From an uncultured Alphaproteobacteria bacterium (GTDB lineage Bacteria > Pseudomonadota > Alphaproteobacteria > UBA11222): DNA of 64,000 bases. The stretch is taken from the NCBI GenBank assembly GCA_947258435.1, contig CAMYID010000024.1, positions 62,001 through 126,000 on the forward strand, in the 5' to 3' direction. The notes beneath the pieces were generated by a model. That model did no database searches. It was not told where the DNA came from and was given only the letters and a program-made list of their open reading frames with translations. The stretch's first letter is position 1. The number at the start of each line of letters is the position of its first letter. The position numbers and the translations under genes are program-made. Positions 32,613 through 42,865 of this stretch are shown here, in pieces.

Positions 32613-33452
32613 TCAGTCGAGCATACCGCCACGCACTGGCAGGATATCGTCGAACTCCGGTGTACGCTTTTCTTTCTGGGCGGCCATCGCCTCTTTCATA
32701 TCCTGAGAGAAATACATGCCTGCCTGCCAGGTCGCGATATGGTTGAGCCCGTCCTGTACGGAGTGGTCGCGCGCATAATTCAGCATTTCTTTCGAGCCCC
32801 AGATGGCAAGCGGCGATTTACCGGCGATTTCGCCGGCGATTTCCATCACCCCGGCAAGCATATCCTCATGGGTATCGAAGACGCGATTGATCAGGCCGCA
32901 GTCGCGTGCTTCTTCGGCCGGCATCCGCCGACCGGTATAGGCCAGTTCGCGGGCGATGCCTTCGGGTATGATCCTTGGTAAACGCTGCAAGGTGCCGACA
33001 TCGGCGGTGATGCCGATATTGATTTCCTGAATGCAGAAGAAGGCGTCGCTGGTACAATAGCGCATATCGCAGGCGGTAATCATATCGACGCCAGCACCGA
33101 TGCAGCCACCCTGAACGGCGGCGATGACGGGCATGCGGGCGCGCTCGAACAGGCTGAAGCATTCCTGAATCCGCAGAATATCCTGCCTGAAATGGGCGCG
33201 CTTGCGGCCCATTTCCGCATCCTTGTAGGGGCCAGGGCCGCCAAAAACACTCAGATCCATGCCTGCGGTAAAATGTTTGCCGGTTGACGAAAGCACGATA
33301 ACGCGCGCCGAGCCATCCTCGTCGATCTGGCGCACCGCATCGGGTAATTCGCGCCACATATCCTTGTTCATGGCATTCAGCGCTTTGGGGCGGTTGAAGC
33401 GCAGATGCGCGATCTTGTCCGAAATCTCCAGTTCGATTGCCTGATAACTCAT
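32613..33452 (-). CDS. Crotonase family, delta(3,5)-delta(2,4)-dienoyl-CoA isomerase-like
   Basis: 279 residues. Besides the crotonase oxyanion segments (KHFTAGMDLSV, GGCIGAGVDMIT), it carries the triad spacing of rat ECH1: Asp123, Glu143 and Asp151, matching Asp176/Glu196/Asp204, with the segment QEINIGITADVGTLQRLP close to ECH1. That supports isomerisation of 3,5-dienoyl-CoA in oxidation of unsaturated fatty acids. Start ATG 33452 preceded by GGGAGAA. Faces the CoA transferase and diverges from the MaoC hydratase. Confidence 0.85.
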   Translation of the reverse strand: MSYQAIELEISDKIAHLRFNRPKALNAMNKDMWRELPDAVRQIDEDGSARVIVLSSTGKHFTAGMDLSVFGGPGPYKDAEMGRKRAHFRQDILRIQECFSLFERARMPVIAAVQGGCIGAGVDMITACDMRYCTSDAFFCIQEINIGITADVGTLQRLPRIIPEGIARELAYTGRRMPAEEARDCGLINRVFDTHEDMLAGVMEIAGEIAGKSPLAIWGSKEMLNYARDHSVQDGLNHIATWQAGMYFSQDMKEAMAAQKEKRTPEFDDILPVRGGMLD

Positions 33453-33634
33453 TTGTCTGTTTCTCCCTTGCGCATTTCGCCAGCTTGCGGGCATATCTGT
33501 AGCATGTGCTGCTGTGTGCAAACAGCATTAGACATGCGCGGGAGATATGCGCGGGGCGATAACAGGCTTGCCCGCCACGCCATTTCGCGTTTTTCTAGGG
33601 CAAGATGACAACGAACCAACAGGGGAAGAAACCA

Positions 33635-34504
33635 ATGGCAATTGATTATGATCATATCATGTCGCTCAAGGTCGAAGGGCTGGAATCGAGCTATCGCGAC
33701 CGCGACAGTCTGCTTTATGCGCTGGGCGTCGGCTTCGGGCGCGATCCGATGGATGAGCGCGAACTGCCGTTCGTCTATGAAAAAAACCTCAAGACCGAAA
33801 ACATCCAGACCGTGCCGAGCATGGCCGTCGTGCTGCCGACAGGGGGGCGGATGCTGGCCGATGCAGGCATCAACTTCCTGATGGTTCTGCATGGAGAGCA
33901 GCGTGTCGAGCTGCACCGTCCGTTGCCTGCGGCGGGGACGATCGTTCATGACTCGCGGGTGATTTCGGCGGTCGACAAGGGCAAGGATAAGGGGGCTGTC
34001 GTATGTACGGAAACGACGGCGCGGCTGAAAGAAACCGGTGAGCCGCTCTTCACGCTTGGCAGTTCCATGTTTGCACGCGGCGATGGCGGTTTCGGCGGCC
34101 CGTCGGAAGGCGGGTTTGTGCCTCATGAGGTGCCCGGCCGCGCGCCCGACCAGAGCTTTGAAGCCGAAACCCTGCCGGGGCAGGCCCTGCTTTACCGGCT
34201 ATGCGGTGATCGTAACCCGCTGCACGCCGATCCGGCGGTTGCCAAGGCTGCGGGATTTGAGCGGCCGATTTTGCACGGCCTTTGCACCTATGGCACGACC
34301 TGCCGCGCTATTATCCAGAATGTCTGCGATTATGATGCAACGAAGATTACGGGCTTTGATGTGCGCTTTTCTTCGCCTGTCATCCCTGGTGAGACGATCA
34401 TCGTCGATACCTGGCGCGACGGTAATGTTCTGTCCTTCGAGTGCAAGGTGAAGGAACGTGACATCACCGTCATCAAGAACGGCAAATGCACGCTGAAGGA
34501 CTAG
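33635..34504 (+). CDS. MaoC family 2-enoyl-CoA hydratase (hydratase 2 type)
   Basis: 289 residues, double hotdog fold of the MFE-2 hydratase 2 group. The catalytic motif YRLCGDRNPLHADP (187-200) holds Asp192 and His197, and ERPILHGLCTYG follows. Hydrates trans-2-enoyl-CoA to the 3R alcohol in peroxisome-like or bile-acid-type side-chain oxidation. Start ATG 33635 is preceded by AGGGGAAG; an upstream ATG at 33605 is unneeded. Closed by a very strong terminator. Confidence 0.9.
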   Translation: MAIDYDHIMSLKVEGLESSYRDRDSLLYALGVGFGRDPMDERELPFVYEKNLKTENIQTVPSMAVVLPTGGRMLADAGINFLMVLHGEQRVELHRPLPAAGTIVHDSRVISAVDKGKDKGAVVCTETTARLKETGEPLFTLGSSMFARGDGGFGGPSEGGFVPHEVPGRAPDQSFEAETLPGQALLYRLCGDRNPLHADPAVAKAAGFERPILHGLCTYGTTCRAIIQNVCDYDATKITGFDVRFSSPVIPGETIIVDTWRDGNVLSFECKVKERDITVIKNGKCTLKD

Positions 34505-34575
34505 CGTTGGCATTTCCAGCATGAAGTGACCGGGCACGGCGGCGTGGAGGTGCGCTGCCGCCCGGTTTCCGACAG

Positions 34576-34626
34576 GCCCCGCAAAAGAGGCGCGCAACAG
34601 GTGCCTCTTTTGCGGGGCTTTTTTTT
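34576..34626 (+). terminator. Strong intrinsic terminator
   Basis: GCCCCGCAAAAGAGGC (34576-34591) pairs perfectly over 16 bp with 34603-34618, an 11-base loop lies between, and eight Ts follow. Ends the MaoC gene and insulates the dcw cluster. Confidence 0.95.
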
Positions 34627-34966
34627 GACAGGGCTGTGCCGGGCTTGCGAAACCGGCGCATTCTGCCTAGAATCCGGCGCGGAGCGGATGTGTTTGCGTC
34701 GACCCGGTTTCCGGCGCAGCCTGTAAACCGGGACAGCATGGGGAACCGATGGGAAATTCGGCGGTATCACCCGGAACCCGCTGGGCGCAACTGTGCCGAT
34801 CAGCGTCTATCTGGTCCGTCCCGTCGGGGGGCAACTCCCTGAGGACGGGGAAAAGCAGTTGTTTTTGCCGTTGTTTGCGCAAGCTTTGCAAGCGCGTCCG
34901 GCAAGGGGAGAGAACAGATTAAGAACATGTGATCAAAATCAACCTTTTCGAGGAATTCAGCGAGTT
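34627..34966. other. Noncoding stretch before the mraZ repeat array
   Basis: From the terminator to the repeat array I find no convincing gene: short open frames overlap on both strands without family signal. The sequence does not show rnpB-type signatures, although rnpB sits upstream of mraZ in some relatives. It probably holds the mraZ promoter leader or an unrecognised small RNA. Confidence 0.5.
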
Positions 34967-35025
34967 TCCCAGAAATTCCCACTTGATATCCATGGTTTAT
35001 CCATCGTATACCCATAGCTACTCCA
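34967..35025 (-). promoter_or_regulatory. Six phased CCA repeats, candidate MraZ-binding array
   Basis: Five-base units at 34967, 34977, 34988, 34999, 35010 and 35021 (TCCCA, TCCCA, ATCCA, ATCCA, ACCCA, CTCCA) repeat with 10-11-bp spacing. On the minus strand they read TGGGA, TGGAT or TGGGT. MraZ is known in E. coli to bind TGGGN repeats at a 10-bp period, so this array, 146 bp before mraZ, probably mediates autoregulation. Orientation opposite to mraZ is unusual. Confidence 0.7.
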
Positions 35026-35170
35026 TTGGGAGGCGTGGGCGTTGTGTGAGGCATTTGTAGAACGCGGGTAGGCGGGCATATCGTGCCGCGACCCTATACG
35101 GACACAAAAATCAGTCTCAGAATAAATCGGCCCGTCGCCTGTCGTGAAGAACGCATAGAGGGATTGCGGC

Positions 35171-35692
35171 GTGGCTGGGTTTCTGTCCTGCACAGTCAAC
35201 AAGATCGATCGGAAGGACCGGCTTTCGGTGCCGGCCCAGATCCGCATCGCGCTTGGGTTGATGCGGCCTGATGGGGGTACCGGCGGGACGAGCAGCAGCT
35301 TTATCTGCTTCCCCTCGCTCGCGGGGCCCTGGCTGCAGGCGGTGACGCCGCAGCAGATGCAGCAATTCATGGCCTTGCAGGATCCGCTCGCCCCCTTCGC
35401 AGCGGAAATAGACGCATTGGGTATCGCATTTTATGCGCAGGCGGCCGAGCTTGCGCCAGACAGCGATGGCCGTATTACGCTACCGGCGCATTTGCGCAGC
35501 TATGCGAATATTGACACTGAAGTCATGTTCGTGGGTCAAGGCACCAGCTTCAGTATGTGGAGCCCGGATATATTTGCCGAACATTCGGCGAAATTGCGGG
35601 ATCAGGCACGCGAACAATTTTCCGAACTGGCGGCGCGGCAGGCGCGCCCGCAGCTGGCGGAGCCCGTGCTGCAGGAAGCGCAAAATGGGTGA
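35171..35692 (+). CDS. mraZ: Transcriptional regulator MraZ
   Basis: 173 residues with two SpoVT-AbrB-type half domains, each with its signature: [13 protein letters not shown] (about 14-26) and [13 protein letters not shown] (about 98-110). MraZ forms a ring-shaped DNA-binding oligomer that regulates the dcw operon. It is somewhat longer than the usual 140-155, with a 20-residue Gln/Ala-rich tail. Start: GTG at 35171 after AGGGA. First gene of the cluster; its stop is overlapped by rsmH by 8 bp. The phased repeats upstream are likely its site. Confidence 0.94.
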   Translation: MAGFLSCTVNKIDRKDRLSVPAQIRIALGLMRPDGGTGGTSSSFICFPSLAGPWLQAVTPQQMQQFMALQDPLAPFAAEIDALGIAFYAQAAELAPDSDGRITLPAHLRSYANIDTEVMFVGQGTSFSMWSPDIFAEHSAKLRDQAREQFSELAARQARPQLAEPVLQEAQNG

Positions 35693-36731
35693 GCGGCATC
35701 CGGATAAAGATGCAGAAAGGCCCGTTGCGGCACCCCACATTCCGGTTTTGTCTGCAGAAGTTGTTGCGGCGTTGCAGCCTGTCGCCGGCGGTGTCTATGT
35801 CGACGGTACGTTCGGCGCGGGCGGCTATAGCCGGAAAATTCTGGAGGCTGCCGATTGCACGGTGCTGGCACTGGATCGCGATCCGACGGTCAGGCCGGCC
35901 GCCGAAGCGCTCGGTCAGCGTTATCCCGCGCGGTTCTCATTTGCGCTGGCCCGGTTTGCCGAACTTGAGGCCGCAGTTGGTGCGGCCGGTCTGTCGCAGG
36001 TGGACGGGGTGACGCTCGATGTCGGGGTGTCGTCGATGCAGCTCGACCAGCCTGAGCGCGGTTTTTCGTTTCAGACGGATGGGCCGCTCGACATGCGCAT
36101 GGGTGACAGCGGGCCAAGCGCGGCAGATGCGGTCAATCACCTGTCCGAAAGCGATCTGGCCGATGTCATCTACTATTACGGGGAAGAGCGGCGTGCACGC
36201 CAGATTGCAGCCAGAATTGTGTCTTGCCGTGCAGTGCGGCCACTGACGCGGACAGCCGAACTTGCCGCGCTTGTGGCCGAGATTGTCCGGGGCGCAGGCC
36301 CGAAACATCCCGCGACCCGGACTTTTCAGGCCTTGCGTATATTCATCAATGACGAGCTGCGCGAGCTTTACGGGGCGCTTTGCGCGGCTGAGCGTGTCCT
36401 GCGTCCCGACGGGCGGCTTGCGGTTGTGTCATTTCACAGCCTTGAAGATCGGCTGGTGAAGGAATTTCTGGTGCAGCGCGCGGGCGCGCAAGGCGCAGGG
36501 TCGCGGCACCTGCCACCCGTCGAAAGCGATTTGCCCGAGCCGAGCTTCAAGCTGTTATGGCGGGGCGCAAAAAAAGCCGGCCGGCCGGAGCTGGCAGCCA
36601 ATCCGCGTGCGCGTTCGGCCCGGTTGCGCGCGGCGACACGGACAGCCGCCCCAGCCTGGCCCGCAACGCAGCAGGGGACGCGTCGTCCCATGCCTCAATC
36701 CGTTGCCGAATTGCTGGGGGAGGTGCAGTGA
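35685..36731 (+). CDS. rsmH: 16S rRNA m4C1402 methyltransferase
   Basis: 348 residues. N4-methylates C1402 of 16S rRNA. SAM motif [15 protein letters not shown] and the signature [26 protein letters not shown] are visible; [12 protein letters not shown] is the C-terminal family block. ATG 35685 overlaps the end of mraZ by 8 bp. A basic C-terminal tail of about 50 residues follows. Formerly called MraW. Confidence 0.96.
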   Translation: MGERHPDKDAERPVAAPHIPVLSAEVVAALQPVAGGVYVDGTFGAGGYSRKILEAADCTVLALDRDPTVRPAAEALGQRYPARFSFALARFAELEAAVGAAGLSQVDGVTLDVGVSSMQLDQPERGFSFQTDGPLDMRMGDSGPSAADAVNHLSESDLADVIYYYGEERRARQIAARIVSCRAVRPLTRTAELAALVAEIVRGAGPKHPATRTFQALRIFINDELRELYGALCAAERVLRPDGRLAVVSFHSLEDRLVKEFLVQRAGAQGAGSRHLPPVESDLPEPSFKLLWRGAKKAGRPELAANPRARSARLRAATRTAAPAWPATQQGTRRPMPQSVAELLGEVQ

Positions 36732-36732
36732 T

Positions 36733-37116
36733 ATGAGCCGCTTCTTCATATTCTTCATGTTGCTTCTGGCGCTGGGCATCGCGGCGGGAGTCTATTACGG
36801 CAAGTATACGGTCGAACATATGCAGCAGGAAAATAGCGCGCTGCGGGCGGCGATCGCCAAAGAGGAAGAGGCCATAGCAATCCTGCGGGCGGAGTGGAGT
36901 TATCTGAGCCGGCCCGCGCGGCTGAAAGAGCTCAGCGCGCAGTTCCTCGACTTGCACCCCATTGAAGCGGGACAAGTCGTAAGGATGGCGAGTTTGCCGC
37001 CCCGGCTACCCGATCTGGACATACTGAACCGCTATACCGCGCAGGCGCCGGGTGGTCCGCGCCCCAACCCGCTGCGGTTGCAACAGCGAGCCGATGCCGC
37101 AGGAGGCCTGCGATGA
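36733..37116 (+). CDS. ftsL: Cell division protein FtsL
   Basis: 127 residues: one transmembrane segment (about 4-21) and a periplasmic coiled-coil region (about 30-60, MQQENSALRAAIAKEEEAIAI), matching the FtsL fold and the typical place between rsmH and ftsI. FtsL joins FtsB and FtsQ to activate septal peptidoglycan synthesis. Sequence identity within the family is low, so the call rests mainly on topology and position. ATG 36733 lies one base after the rsmH stop; overlaps ftsI by 4 bp. Confidence 0.88.
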   Translation: MSRFFIFFMLLLALGIAAGVYYGKYTVEHMQQENSALRAAIAKEEEAIAILRAEWSYLSRPARLKELSAQFLDLHPIEAGQVVRMASLPPRLPDLDILNRYTAQAPGGPRPNPLRLQQRADAAGGLR

Positions 37117-38831
37117 CCGCGACGGATATGCCGCGCCGGCGCGTTCATGTCCCCGCCGATATGGCGGGTGCCAATGGTCAACCGGTCGTTACCGGTCGCG
37201 TCAATCATGCGATTGAACGCGGGCGCAACCGGATTATTATTGTGGCGGGCCTGTTCCTGCTGATCTTTGGCGCGATTGCGGGACGCATTTTCGACCTGGC
37301 ATTGCCGGGACATGTCGAAATGGCCCGAAACGGGGGCTTGCATCAGCCATTGGGTAAAATTCCGCGCGCCGACATTACCGACAGAAACGGGCAGGTCATT
37401 GCAACCAATCTTGTCGTTGCAACACTTGAGTTCGATAAAGGTGAGGTGCCGGACACAGATGTCGCGCTGACGCGTATCGAAAAGGCATTGCCGGGGTTCG
37501 ATCGCAATCGCGCGCAACGGGCGATCGCAAATAGCGGTCGTTATGCGGAGATCGCTGATCGCCTCAGCCCGTGGCAGCAGCAGCAGATCAACGAGCTTGG
37601 TATTCCGGGGCTGCGGTTCAAGCGCAAGCTTGAGCGTATTTATCCGTCTAAAGAGCTTTTCAGCCATGTGGTCGGCTATACCGGCGATGATTATCGCGGC
37701 CTGAGCGGGGTTGAAAAGACCTATGACAGTTTGCTGGCCGCCGGGGCGGGGCCGCTGCAGCTGTCGCTTGATTTGCGTGTGCAGCATGCGTTGCATGACG
37801 AACTGCAGAAATCGATGACCTATTTCAGTGCCGTGGCCGCGTCCGGGGTGGTTCTGGATGTCCGTAATGGTGAGTTGCTGGGGCTTGTATCCTTGCCTGA
37901 TTTTGACCCCAATCATGTGCAGGATCCAAGGCACAAGCGCTATTTCAATCAGGTCACCAGCGGGCTTTACGAATTGGGTTCGACATTCAAGATATTCACG
38001 ACAGGCATGACGCTGGATGCCGGATTGGCGGCCCTTGACGATGTGTATGATGCGACCGATCCGATACGCGTCTCGCGTTTCTGGATCCGCGATTATCATC
38101 CCGAACGCCGCCCCTTGTCGGTGACTGAAATCTTTCTGCATTCTTCGAATATCGGCTCGGCCAAAATGGCGATGCAGCTCGGTGCCCGGGGACAGCAGGA
38201 ATTTCTGTCAAGGCTGGGAATGTTTGAACGTCTGCCTGTTGAGCTGCCTGGTGCCATGACGCCGCAGGTTCCCGGTTCCTGGGGTGATGCCAAGACCATG
38301 ACTGTTGCTTATGGGCATGGCATTGCGGTTACGCCCTTGCATCTGGCGACAGGCGTTGCGTCGCTTGTTAATGGTGGGCGGCGTGTCCACCCCACAATCG
38401 TACGGCGGATGGCAGAGGAAGACGGGCTTGGCGAACGCATCGTTTCCGAAGCAACCAGCCTCAGCATGCGGCGCCTGATGCGTTTGGCCGTCACCTCGAA
38501 GGAGGGTACCGGGTCGCGCGCGGATGTGCCGGGCTATTCGGTTGGCGGTAAAACCGGTACGGCGAATAAAGCGACAGCCGGGCGCTATGCGAAGAGGGCG
38601 AAACTCTCCTCCTTTGTCGGCATCTTTCCCGCAGAAGCGCCGCGTTATCTTGTTTTTGTCGTCATTGATGAGCCGCAGGGGCGGCCGGAAACCTTTAACT
38701 ATGCAACTGGCGGTTGGACTGCGGCACCAGCGGTCGGTGCGGTTATCAACCGTATCGCGCCGGTGCTGGGCGTGCGCCCACGGTTTGACGATGATCCTTT
38801 GCAGCTTGCTGCCATGCGCGGGGTGGAATAA
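37113..38831 (+). CDS. ftsI: Septal penicillin-binding protein (transpeptidase) FtsI
   Basis: 572 residues. Class B PBP that crosslinks septal peptidoglycan. Single N-terminal membrane segment (about 40-57), pedestal domain, then transpeptidase motifs: SxxK at Ser290-Lys293 (GSTFK), SxN at Ser344-Asn346, and KTGT at 480-483. Starts at an ATGA overlap with ftsL. Followed after 2 bp by murE. Confidence 0.96.
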   Translation: MTATDMPRRRVHVPADMAGANGQPVVTGRVNHAIERGRNRIIIVAGLFLLIFGAIAGRIFDLALPGHVEMARNGGLHQPLGKIPRADITDRNGQVIATNLVVATLEFDKGEVPDTDVALTRIEKALPGFDRNRAQRAIANSGRYAEIADRLSPWQQQQINELGIPGLRFKRKLERIYPSKELFSHVVGYTGDDYRGLSGVEKTYDSLLAAGAGPLQLSLDLRVQHALHDELQKSMTYFSAVAASGVVLDVRNGELLGLVSLPDFDPNHVQDPRHKRYFNQVTSGLYELGSTFKIFTTGMTLDAGLAALDDVYDATDPIRVSRFWIRDYHPERRPLSVTEIFLHSSNIGSAKMAMQLGARGQQEFLSRLGMFERLPVELPGAMTPQVPGSWGDAKTMTVAYGHGIAVTPLHLATGVASLVNGGRRVHPTIVRRMAEEDGLGERIVSEATSLSMRRLMRLAVTSKEGTGSRADVPGYSVGGKTGTANKATAGRYAKRAKLSSFVGIFPAEAPRYLVFVVIDEPQGRPETFNYATGGWTAAPAVGAVINRIAPVLGVRPRFDDDPLQLAAMRGVE

Positions 38832-38833
38832 CG

Positions 38834-40345
38834 ATGCGTCTGGCCGAACTGACAGCCGCGGATCGCGCCCCTTCATATGAGGGGGATGTCGATATTACCG
38901 GTATCGCGACCGATAGCCGTATGGTGCAGCCGGGCTATTTGTTCGCGGCCCTGCCGGGCAGCAAGGCCGATGGCGCCCACTATATAGAAGAGGCATTATC
39001 GCATGGTGCGGCGGCATTGCTCGTTTCGCCCAGAGTGATGAGTAGTTGTCCGCTGCTGGCCGATAATCCGCCGGTCGCCATTATTGTTGATTCAAATCCG
39101 CGCCGGCGGCTCGCGCGCATTGCCGCCCGCTTCTACGGTCCCCAGCCTGATGTCGCGGTTGCTGTAACCGGGACCAATGGCAAGACCTCAATTGTCGACT
39201 TCACGCGGCAGATCTGGCTGGCATTGGGGCGCAAGGCGGCGAGTATCGGCACGCTTGGTGTGCTGGGTGACTGTCAGCTTCCGGCGCAGGCCTATATCCA
39301 CACCACGCCGCCACCTGAAATTCTCTATAGCCAGCTTGCGGCCCTCGCGGCGCAAGGGGTAACCCATGTTGCTGTTGAAGCGTCAAGCCACGGGCTTGCG
39401 CAATACCGGCTTGACGGAATGCAGCTGCGCGCCGCTGCCCTGACCAACATCGCGCGTGATCATCTGGACTATCACGCTGATGAGCGCGCATATATGTATG
39501 CCAAGCTGCGTCTGTTCGGGGAAGTGCTTGCACCGGGCGGTGCGTCTGTTCTGAACCGGGAAGCAGACATTTTTTCCGAAGCGGAATCCCTGAGTTGGGC
39601 ACGCGGACAGCAAATTGTTTCCGTTGGAGGGCGGTTTGGCGATCTGCGTCTTCTGTCCTGCGAACCGGTGGGCGACCGGCAGCGTTTGCGTATCGGTTCC
39701 GGTTCGCGCGAATGGGAAATCGATCTTGGGCTGCCGGGCCGCTTTCAGGCAATGAATGCGTTGATGGCGGCTGCGCTTGTGATCTCGGGCGGTGAAGACC
39801 CTGAAGATGTTTTCAGGACGTTGCCAAAGCTTGTGGCGGTGCCCGGAAGGTTGGAGTTTGTCGGCAAGACACCCCATGGCGCACCGGTATTTGTGGACTA
39901 TGCGCATACTCCCGATGCCTTGCGTGCGGTGCTGGCAACCGTGCGGCCGCATTGCCTGGGGCGGCTTCATCTCATATTTGGCTGCGGTGGTGACCGGGAC
40001 CGGGGCAAGCGGCCGATGATGGGCGCTATTGCGCAGCAGCTTGCCGATGAAATCTACGTAACAGACGATAACCCGCGTTCGGAGATTCCGGCGGAAATCA
40101 GGGCGGCAATCTGTGCGCAGTGCCCCTCCGCGCGCGATATCGACGACCGACGCGCGGCCATTGCGCAGGCAATCGCCGCGATGGCAGCCGATGATTTGCT
40201 GGTGGTCGCGGGCAAGGGGCATGAGACGGGTCAGCAGTTTGCCGACCGGACCGAGCCGTTCGATGATCGGCTGGTTGCAAAGGATTGTCTGGCTGCATTA
40301 ACGGCTGCTTCGGCAATGCCGCCTGACCCGGGGAGGCGCGTATGA
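38834..40345 (+). CDS. murE: UDP-MurNAc-L-Ala-D-Glu:meso-DAP ligase
   Basis: 503 residues. ATP-binding TGTNGKTS at 112-119 and the DNPR motif (DDNPRSE) for meso-diaminopimelate specificity are both present. Adds the third amino acid of the stem peptide in the cytoplasm. C-terminal VVAGKGHETGQ closes the fold. Overlaps murF by 4 bp (ATGA). Confidence 0.96.
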   Translation: MRLAELTAADRAPSYEGDVDITGIATDSRMVQPGYLFAALPGSKADGAHYIEEALSHGAAALLVSPRVMSSCPLLADNPPVAIIVDSNPRRRLARIAARFYGPQPDVAVAVTGTNGKTSIVDFTRQIWLALGRKAASIGTLGVLGDCQLPAQAYIHTTPPPEILYSQLAALAAQGVTHVAVEASSHGLAQYRLDGMQLRAAALTNIARDHLDYHADERAYMYAKLRLFGEVLAPGGASVLNREADIFSEAESLSWARGQQIVSVGGRFGDLRLLSCEPVGDRQRLRIGSGSREWEIDLGLPGRFQAMNALMAAALVISGGEDPEDVFRTLPKLVAVPGRLEFVGKTPHGAPVFVDYAHTPDALRAVLATVRPHCLGRLHLIFGCGGDRDRGKRPMMGAIAQQLADEIYVTDDNPRSEIPAEIRAAICAQCPSARDIDDRRAAIAQAIAAMAADDLLVVAGKGHETGQQFADRTEPFDDRLVAKDCLAALTAASAMPPDPGRRV

Positions 40346-41784
40346 ACGGGCGTGAGCCGCTCTGGCATTGTGGCGATGTGGTGGCCGCGACAGGCGCGGA
40401 TGGCAAAGGGGACTGGACTGCAACTGGCGTTTCGATCGATAGCCGCACGGTTGAGCCGGGCGATCTGTTCGTTGCGATCCGCGGGCCAGCGCAGGATGGG
40501 CACCGGTTTGTCGGCGATGCGCTGGCCAGGGGTGCGGTGGGCGCGCTGGTGGATCATCTGCCTGAAGGGATATCTGGTGACGCGCCCTTACTGATTGTCG
40601 GCGATACGTTTGCGGCCCTGAACGCGCTTGGCGCTGCCGCGCGGCAGCGTATGGAGGGCAAGATTATTGCGGTCACAGGCAGCGTGGGCAAGACCGGCAC
40701 GAAGGAGATGTTGCGCGCCGCCTTCGGGGCAGTCGGCAAGACGCATGCCTCGGTTGCGTCTTACAATAATTTATGGGGTGTGCCGCTTAGTCTTGCGCGG
40801 ATGCCGGCCGATACGCGGTTCGGTATCTTTGAGATCGGTATGAACCACGCAGGTGAGATTGAGCCGCTGTCACGGCTTGTCCGCCCTGATATCGCGATCA
40901 TTACCGAAATCGCCGCGGCACATATCGGGCATTTCGCTTCAGTTGCCGAAATCGCGGAAGCCAAGGCGGAGATCTTTGCCGGTCTGGCGTCCGATGGTGT
41001 TGCGCTTGTCAACCGCGATAGCGAATTTTTCGATTTGCTGCGCCTGCGCGCCGGTGACGGGGTGCGTACTGTTCTGGGCTTCGGCCGGTGTGAGGCGGCT
41101 GATATCAGGTTGCAAAAGGCGGTGCCGCACAGTCACTGCACCTGCGTGGCCGCGACGATATCGGGGCAGGCTGCGACCTATAAGATCGGGCTGGTTGGCA
41201 CCCATTGGGCAATGAACAGTCTGGCTGTCATGGGGGCTGTTCAGGCCTGCGGGCAGGATCTCGCTTTGGCCGGCCTGGCATTGGGCGAACTCGTGTCGCT
41301 CGCGGGGCGGGGGAAGCGCCATCACTTGCCGCTCGCTGCGGGTGAATTCACGCTGTGCGATGAAAGCTATAACGCCAATCCGGCTTCGATGCGGGCTGCG
41401 ATCGAGAATTTGGCATATCCTTCGCCCGAAAGTTCCGGCCGGCGGATTGCCGTTATCGGCGATATGGCCGAGCTTGGCGCGCACAGCCAGGACTATCATC
41501 TGGAACTGGCCGATATCATGCAGCAGCAGAAAATCGATCTGGTATTTGCTGCCGGCCCTGAAATGGCGGCGATGTACGCGGCACTTCCGAAAAAGATGCA
41601 GGGCGGGCACCGGGGGGATGCCGCGGCGCTCGCACAGCCGGTCATCGATAATCTGCGCCCGGGTGATGTTGTAATGGTCAAGGGGTCGCTGTCCAGCGGC
41701 ATGTCGCAGGTGGTGAGCGCGCTTCTGAAACTGGGCGAACTGCAGCAGGCAGAAGATCCACGAGGTGCTGAAGATGTTGTATAA
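40342..41784 (+). CDS. murF: UDP-MurNAc-tripeptide D-Ala-D-Ala ligase
   Basis: 480 residues. Completes the pentapeptide. The P-loop [12 protein letters not shown] (about 113-124) and the family segment [17 protein letters not shown] are visible, and the C-terminal DSYNANP-like [16 protein letters not shown] block is intact. ATGA start overlap with murE. Its end overlaps the likely mraY start by 11 bp. Confidence 0.96.
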   Translation: MNGREPLWHCGDVVAATGADGKGDWTATGVSIDSRTVEPGDLFVAIRGPAQDGHRFVGDALARGAVGALVDHLPEGISGDAPLLIVGDTFAALNALGAAARQRMEGKIIAVTGSVGKTGTKEMLRAAFGAVGKTHASVASYNNLWGVPLSLARMPADTRFGIFEIGMNHAGEIEPLSRLVRPDIAIITEIAAAHIGHFASVAEIAEAKAEIFAGLASDGVALVNRDSEFFDLLRLRAGDGVRTVLGFGRCEAADIRLQKAVPHSHCTCVAATISGQAATYKIGLVGTHWAMNSLAVMGAVQACGQDLALAGLALGELVSLAGRGKRHHLPLAAGEFTLCDESYNANPASMRAAIENLAYPSPESSGRRIAVIGDMAELGAHSQDYHLELADIMQQQKIDLVFAAGPEMAAMYAALPKKMQGGHRGDAAALAQPVIDNLRPGDVVMVKGSLSSGMSQVVSALLKLGELQQAEDPRGAEDVV

Positions 41785-42862
41785 TCTGCTTGTTCCGCTT
41801 GCTGACGAGTTCGGGCCGCTGAATCTGTTTCGTTATCTGACATTCAGGACCGGCGGTGCATTGATGACTGCCCTGTTCATCAGCTTCCTGTTTGGGCCGG
41901 CCATTATCAGGCGCTTGAAACAATTGCAGCCTGACGGTCAGCCGATCCGCGAGGATGGGCCTGAAAGTCATATCGTAACCAAAGCCGGCACACCGACCAT
42001 GGGCGGCTTCATGATCCTGCTTGGTCTGACTGTCGGAACTTTGCTTTGGGCTGATTTGTCCAACCGCTATGTGTGGGCTGTCATGCTGGTGACGCTGGGC
42101 TTTGGATTGGTCGGATTTGCTGATGACTACCTGAAAGTGACAAAGCGCAACAGCCGCGGTGTGCCGGGCAGGATCAAGCTGCTGCTCGAAATCGCGATTG
42201 CCTTCGGGGCGGTCTGGTGGATCGGGCAGATTGCCGCTCCCGAACATGCCGACATTCTGGTCGTGCCGTTCTTCAAGAACGGTCTGGTCGATCTGGGCAT
42301 CTTCTTCCTGCCGTTTGCGGTATTTGTTATTGTCGGCACCTCCAATTCCGTCAATCTGACCGACGGGCTGGACGGGCTTGCGATTATGCCCGTCATGATC
42401 GCGGCGGCGAGTTTTGCGCTGATCGCCTATCTTGTCGGCAATGCGGTCTTCAGCAACTATCTGCAGATCGTTTCGGTGCCCGGCACGGGGGAGCTGGCTG
42501 TATTCTGCGGTGCGATGGTCGGTGCAGGGCTTGGTTTCCTGTGGTTTAACGCGCCGCCCGCCATGGTAATGATGGGAGATACAGGCTCGCTGTCGCTTGG
42601 CGGGGCGCTCGGCGCGATCGCGGTGGTGACAAAGCATGAAATCGTGCTTGCCATTATTGGCGGGCTGTTCGTTCTGGAGGCGGTATCCGTGATCGTGCAG
42701 GTCGCCTCGTTCAAATGGACGGGCAAGCGGGTTTTCGCGATGGCGCCAATTCATCATCACTACGAGAAACGCGGCTGGGCCGAGCCGACCATCGTCATTC
42801 GTTTCTGGATCATCGCGCTGATCTTGGCGCTGATCGGTCTGTCATCGCTCAAGCTGAGGTAG
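41774..42862 (+). CDS. mraY: Phospho-MurNAc-pentapeptide transferase
   Basis: 362 residues, polytopic inner-membrane enzyme that moves phospho-MurNAc-pentapeptide onto undecaprenyl phosphate (lipid I). The signatures [14 protein letters not shown] and [13 protein letters not shown] are visible, as well as the C-terminal [12 protein letters not shown] at 41774 is preferred, with GAGGTG upstream; a GTG at 41765 is possible. Lies inside the end of murF. Confidence 0.97.
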   Translation: MLYNLLVPLADEFGPLNLFRYLTFRTGGALMTALFISFLFGPAIIRRLKQLQPDGQPIREDGPESHIVTKAGTPTMGGFMILLGLTVGTLLWADLSNRYVWAVMLVTLGFGLVGFADDYLKVTKRNSRGVPGRIKLLLEIAIAFGAVWWIGQIAAPEHADILVVPFFKNGLVDLGIFFLPFAVFVIVGTSNSVNLTDGLDGLAIMPVMIAAASFALIAYLVGNAVFSNYLQIVSVPGTGELAVFCGAMVGAGLGFLWFNAPPAMVMMGDTGSLSLGGALGAIAVVTKHEIVLAIIGGLFVLEAVSVIVQVASFKWTGKRVFAMAPIHHHYEKRGWAEPTIVIRFWIIALILALIGLSSLKLR

Positions 42863-42865
42863 CCG

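Noticed and set aside
34627-35170. RNase P RNA (rnpB) upstream of mraZ
   Set aside because: The place would suit it in alphaproteobacteria, but the usual conserved rnpB core segments are not present.
37032-38141. 369-residue minus-strand open frame
   Set aside because: Lies antisense to ftsI; low-complexity and without motif.
41678-42760. 360-residue minus-strand open frame
   Set aside because: Antisense to mraY; composed of His/Arg-rich shadow sequence.
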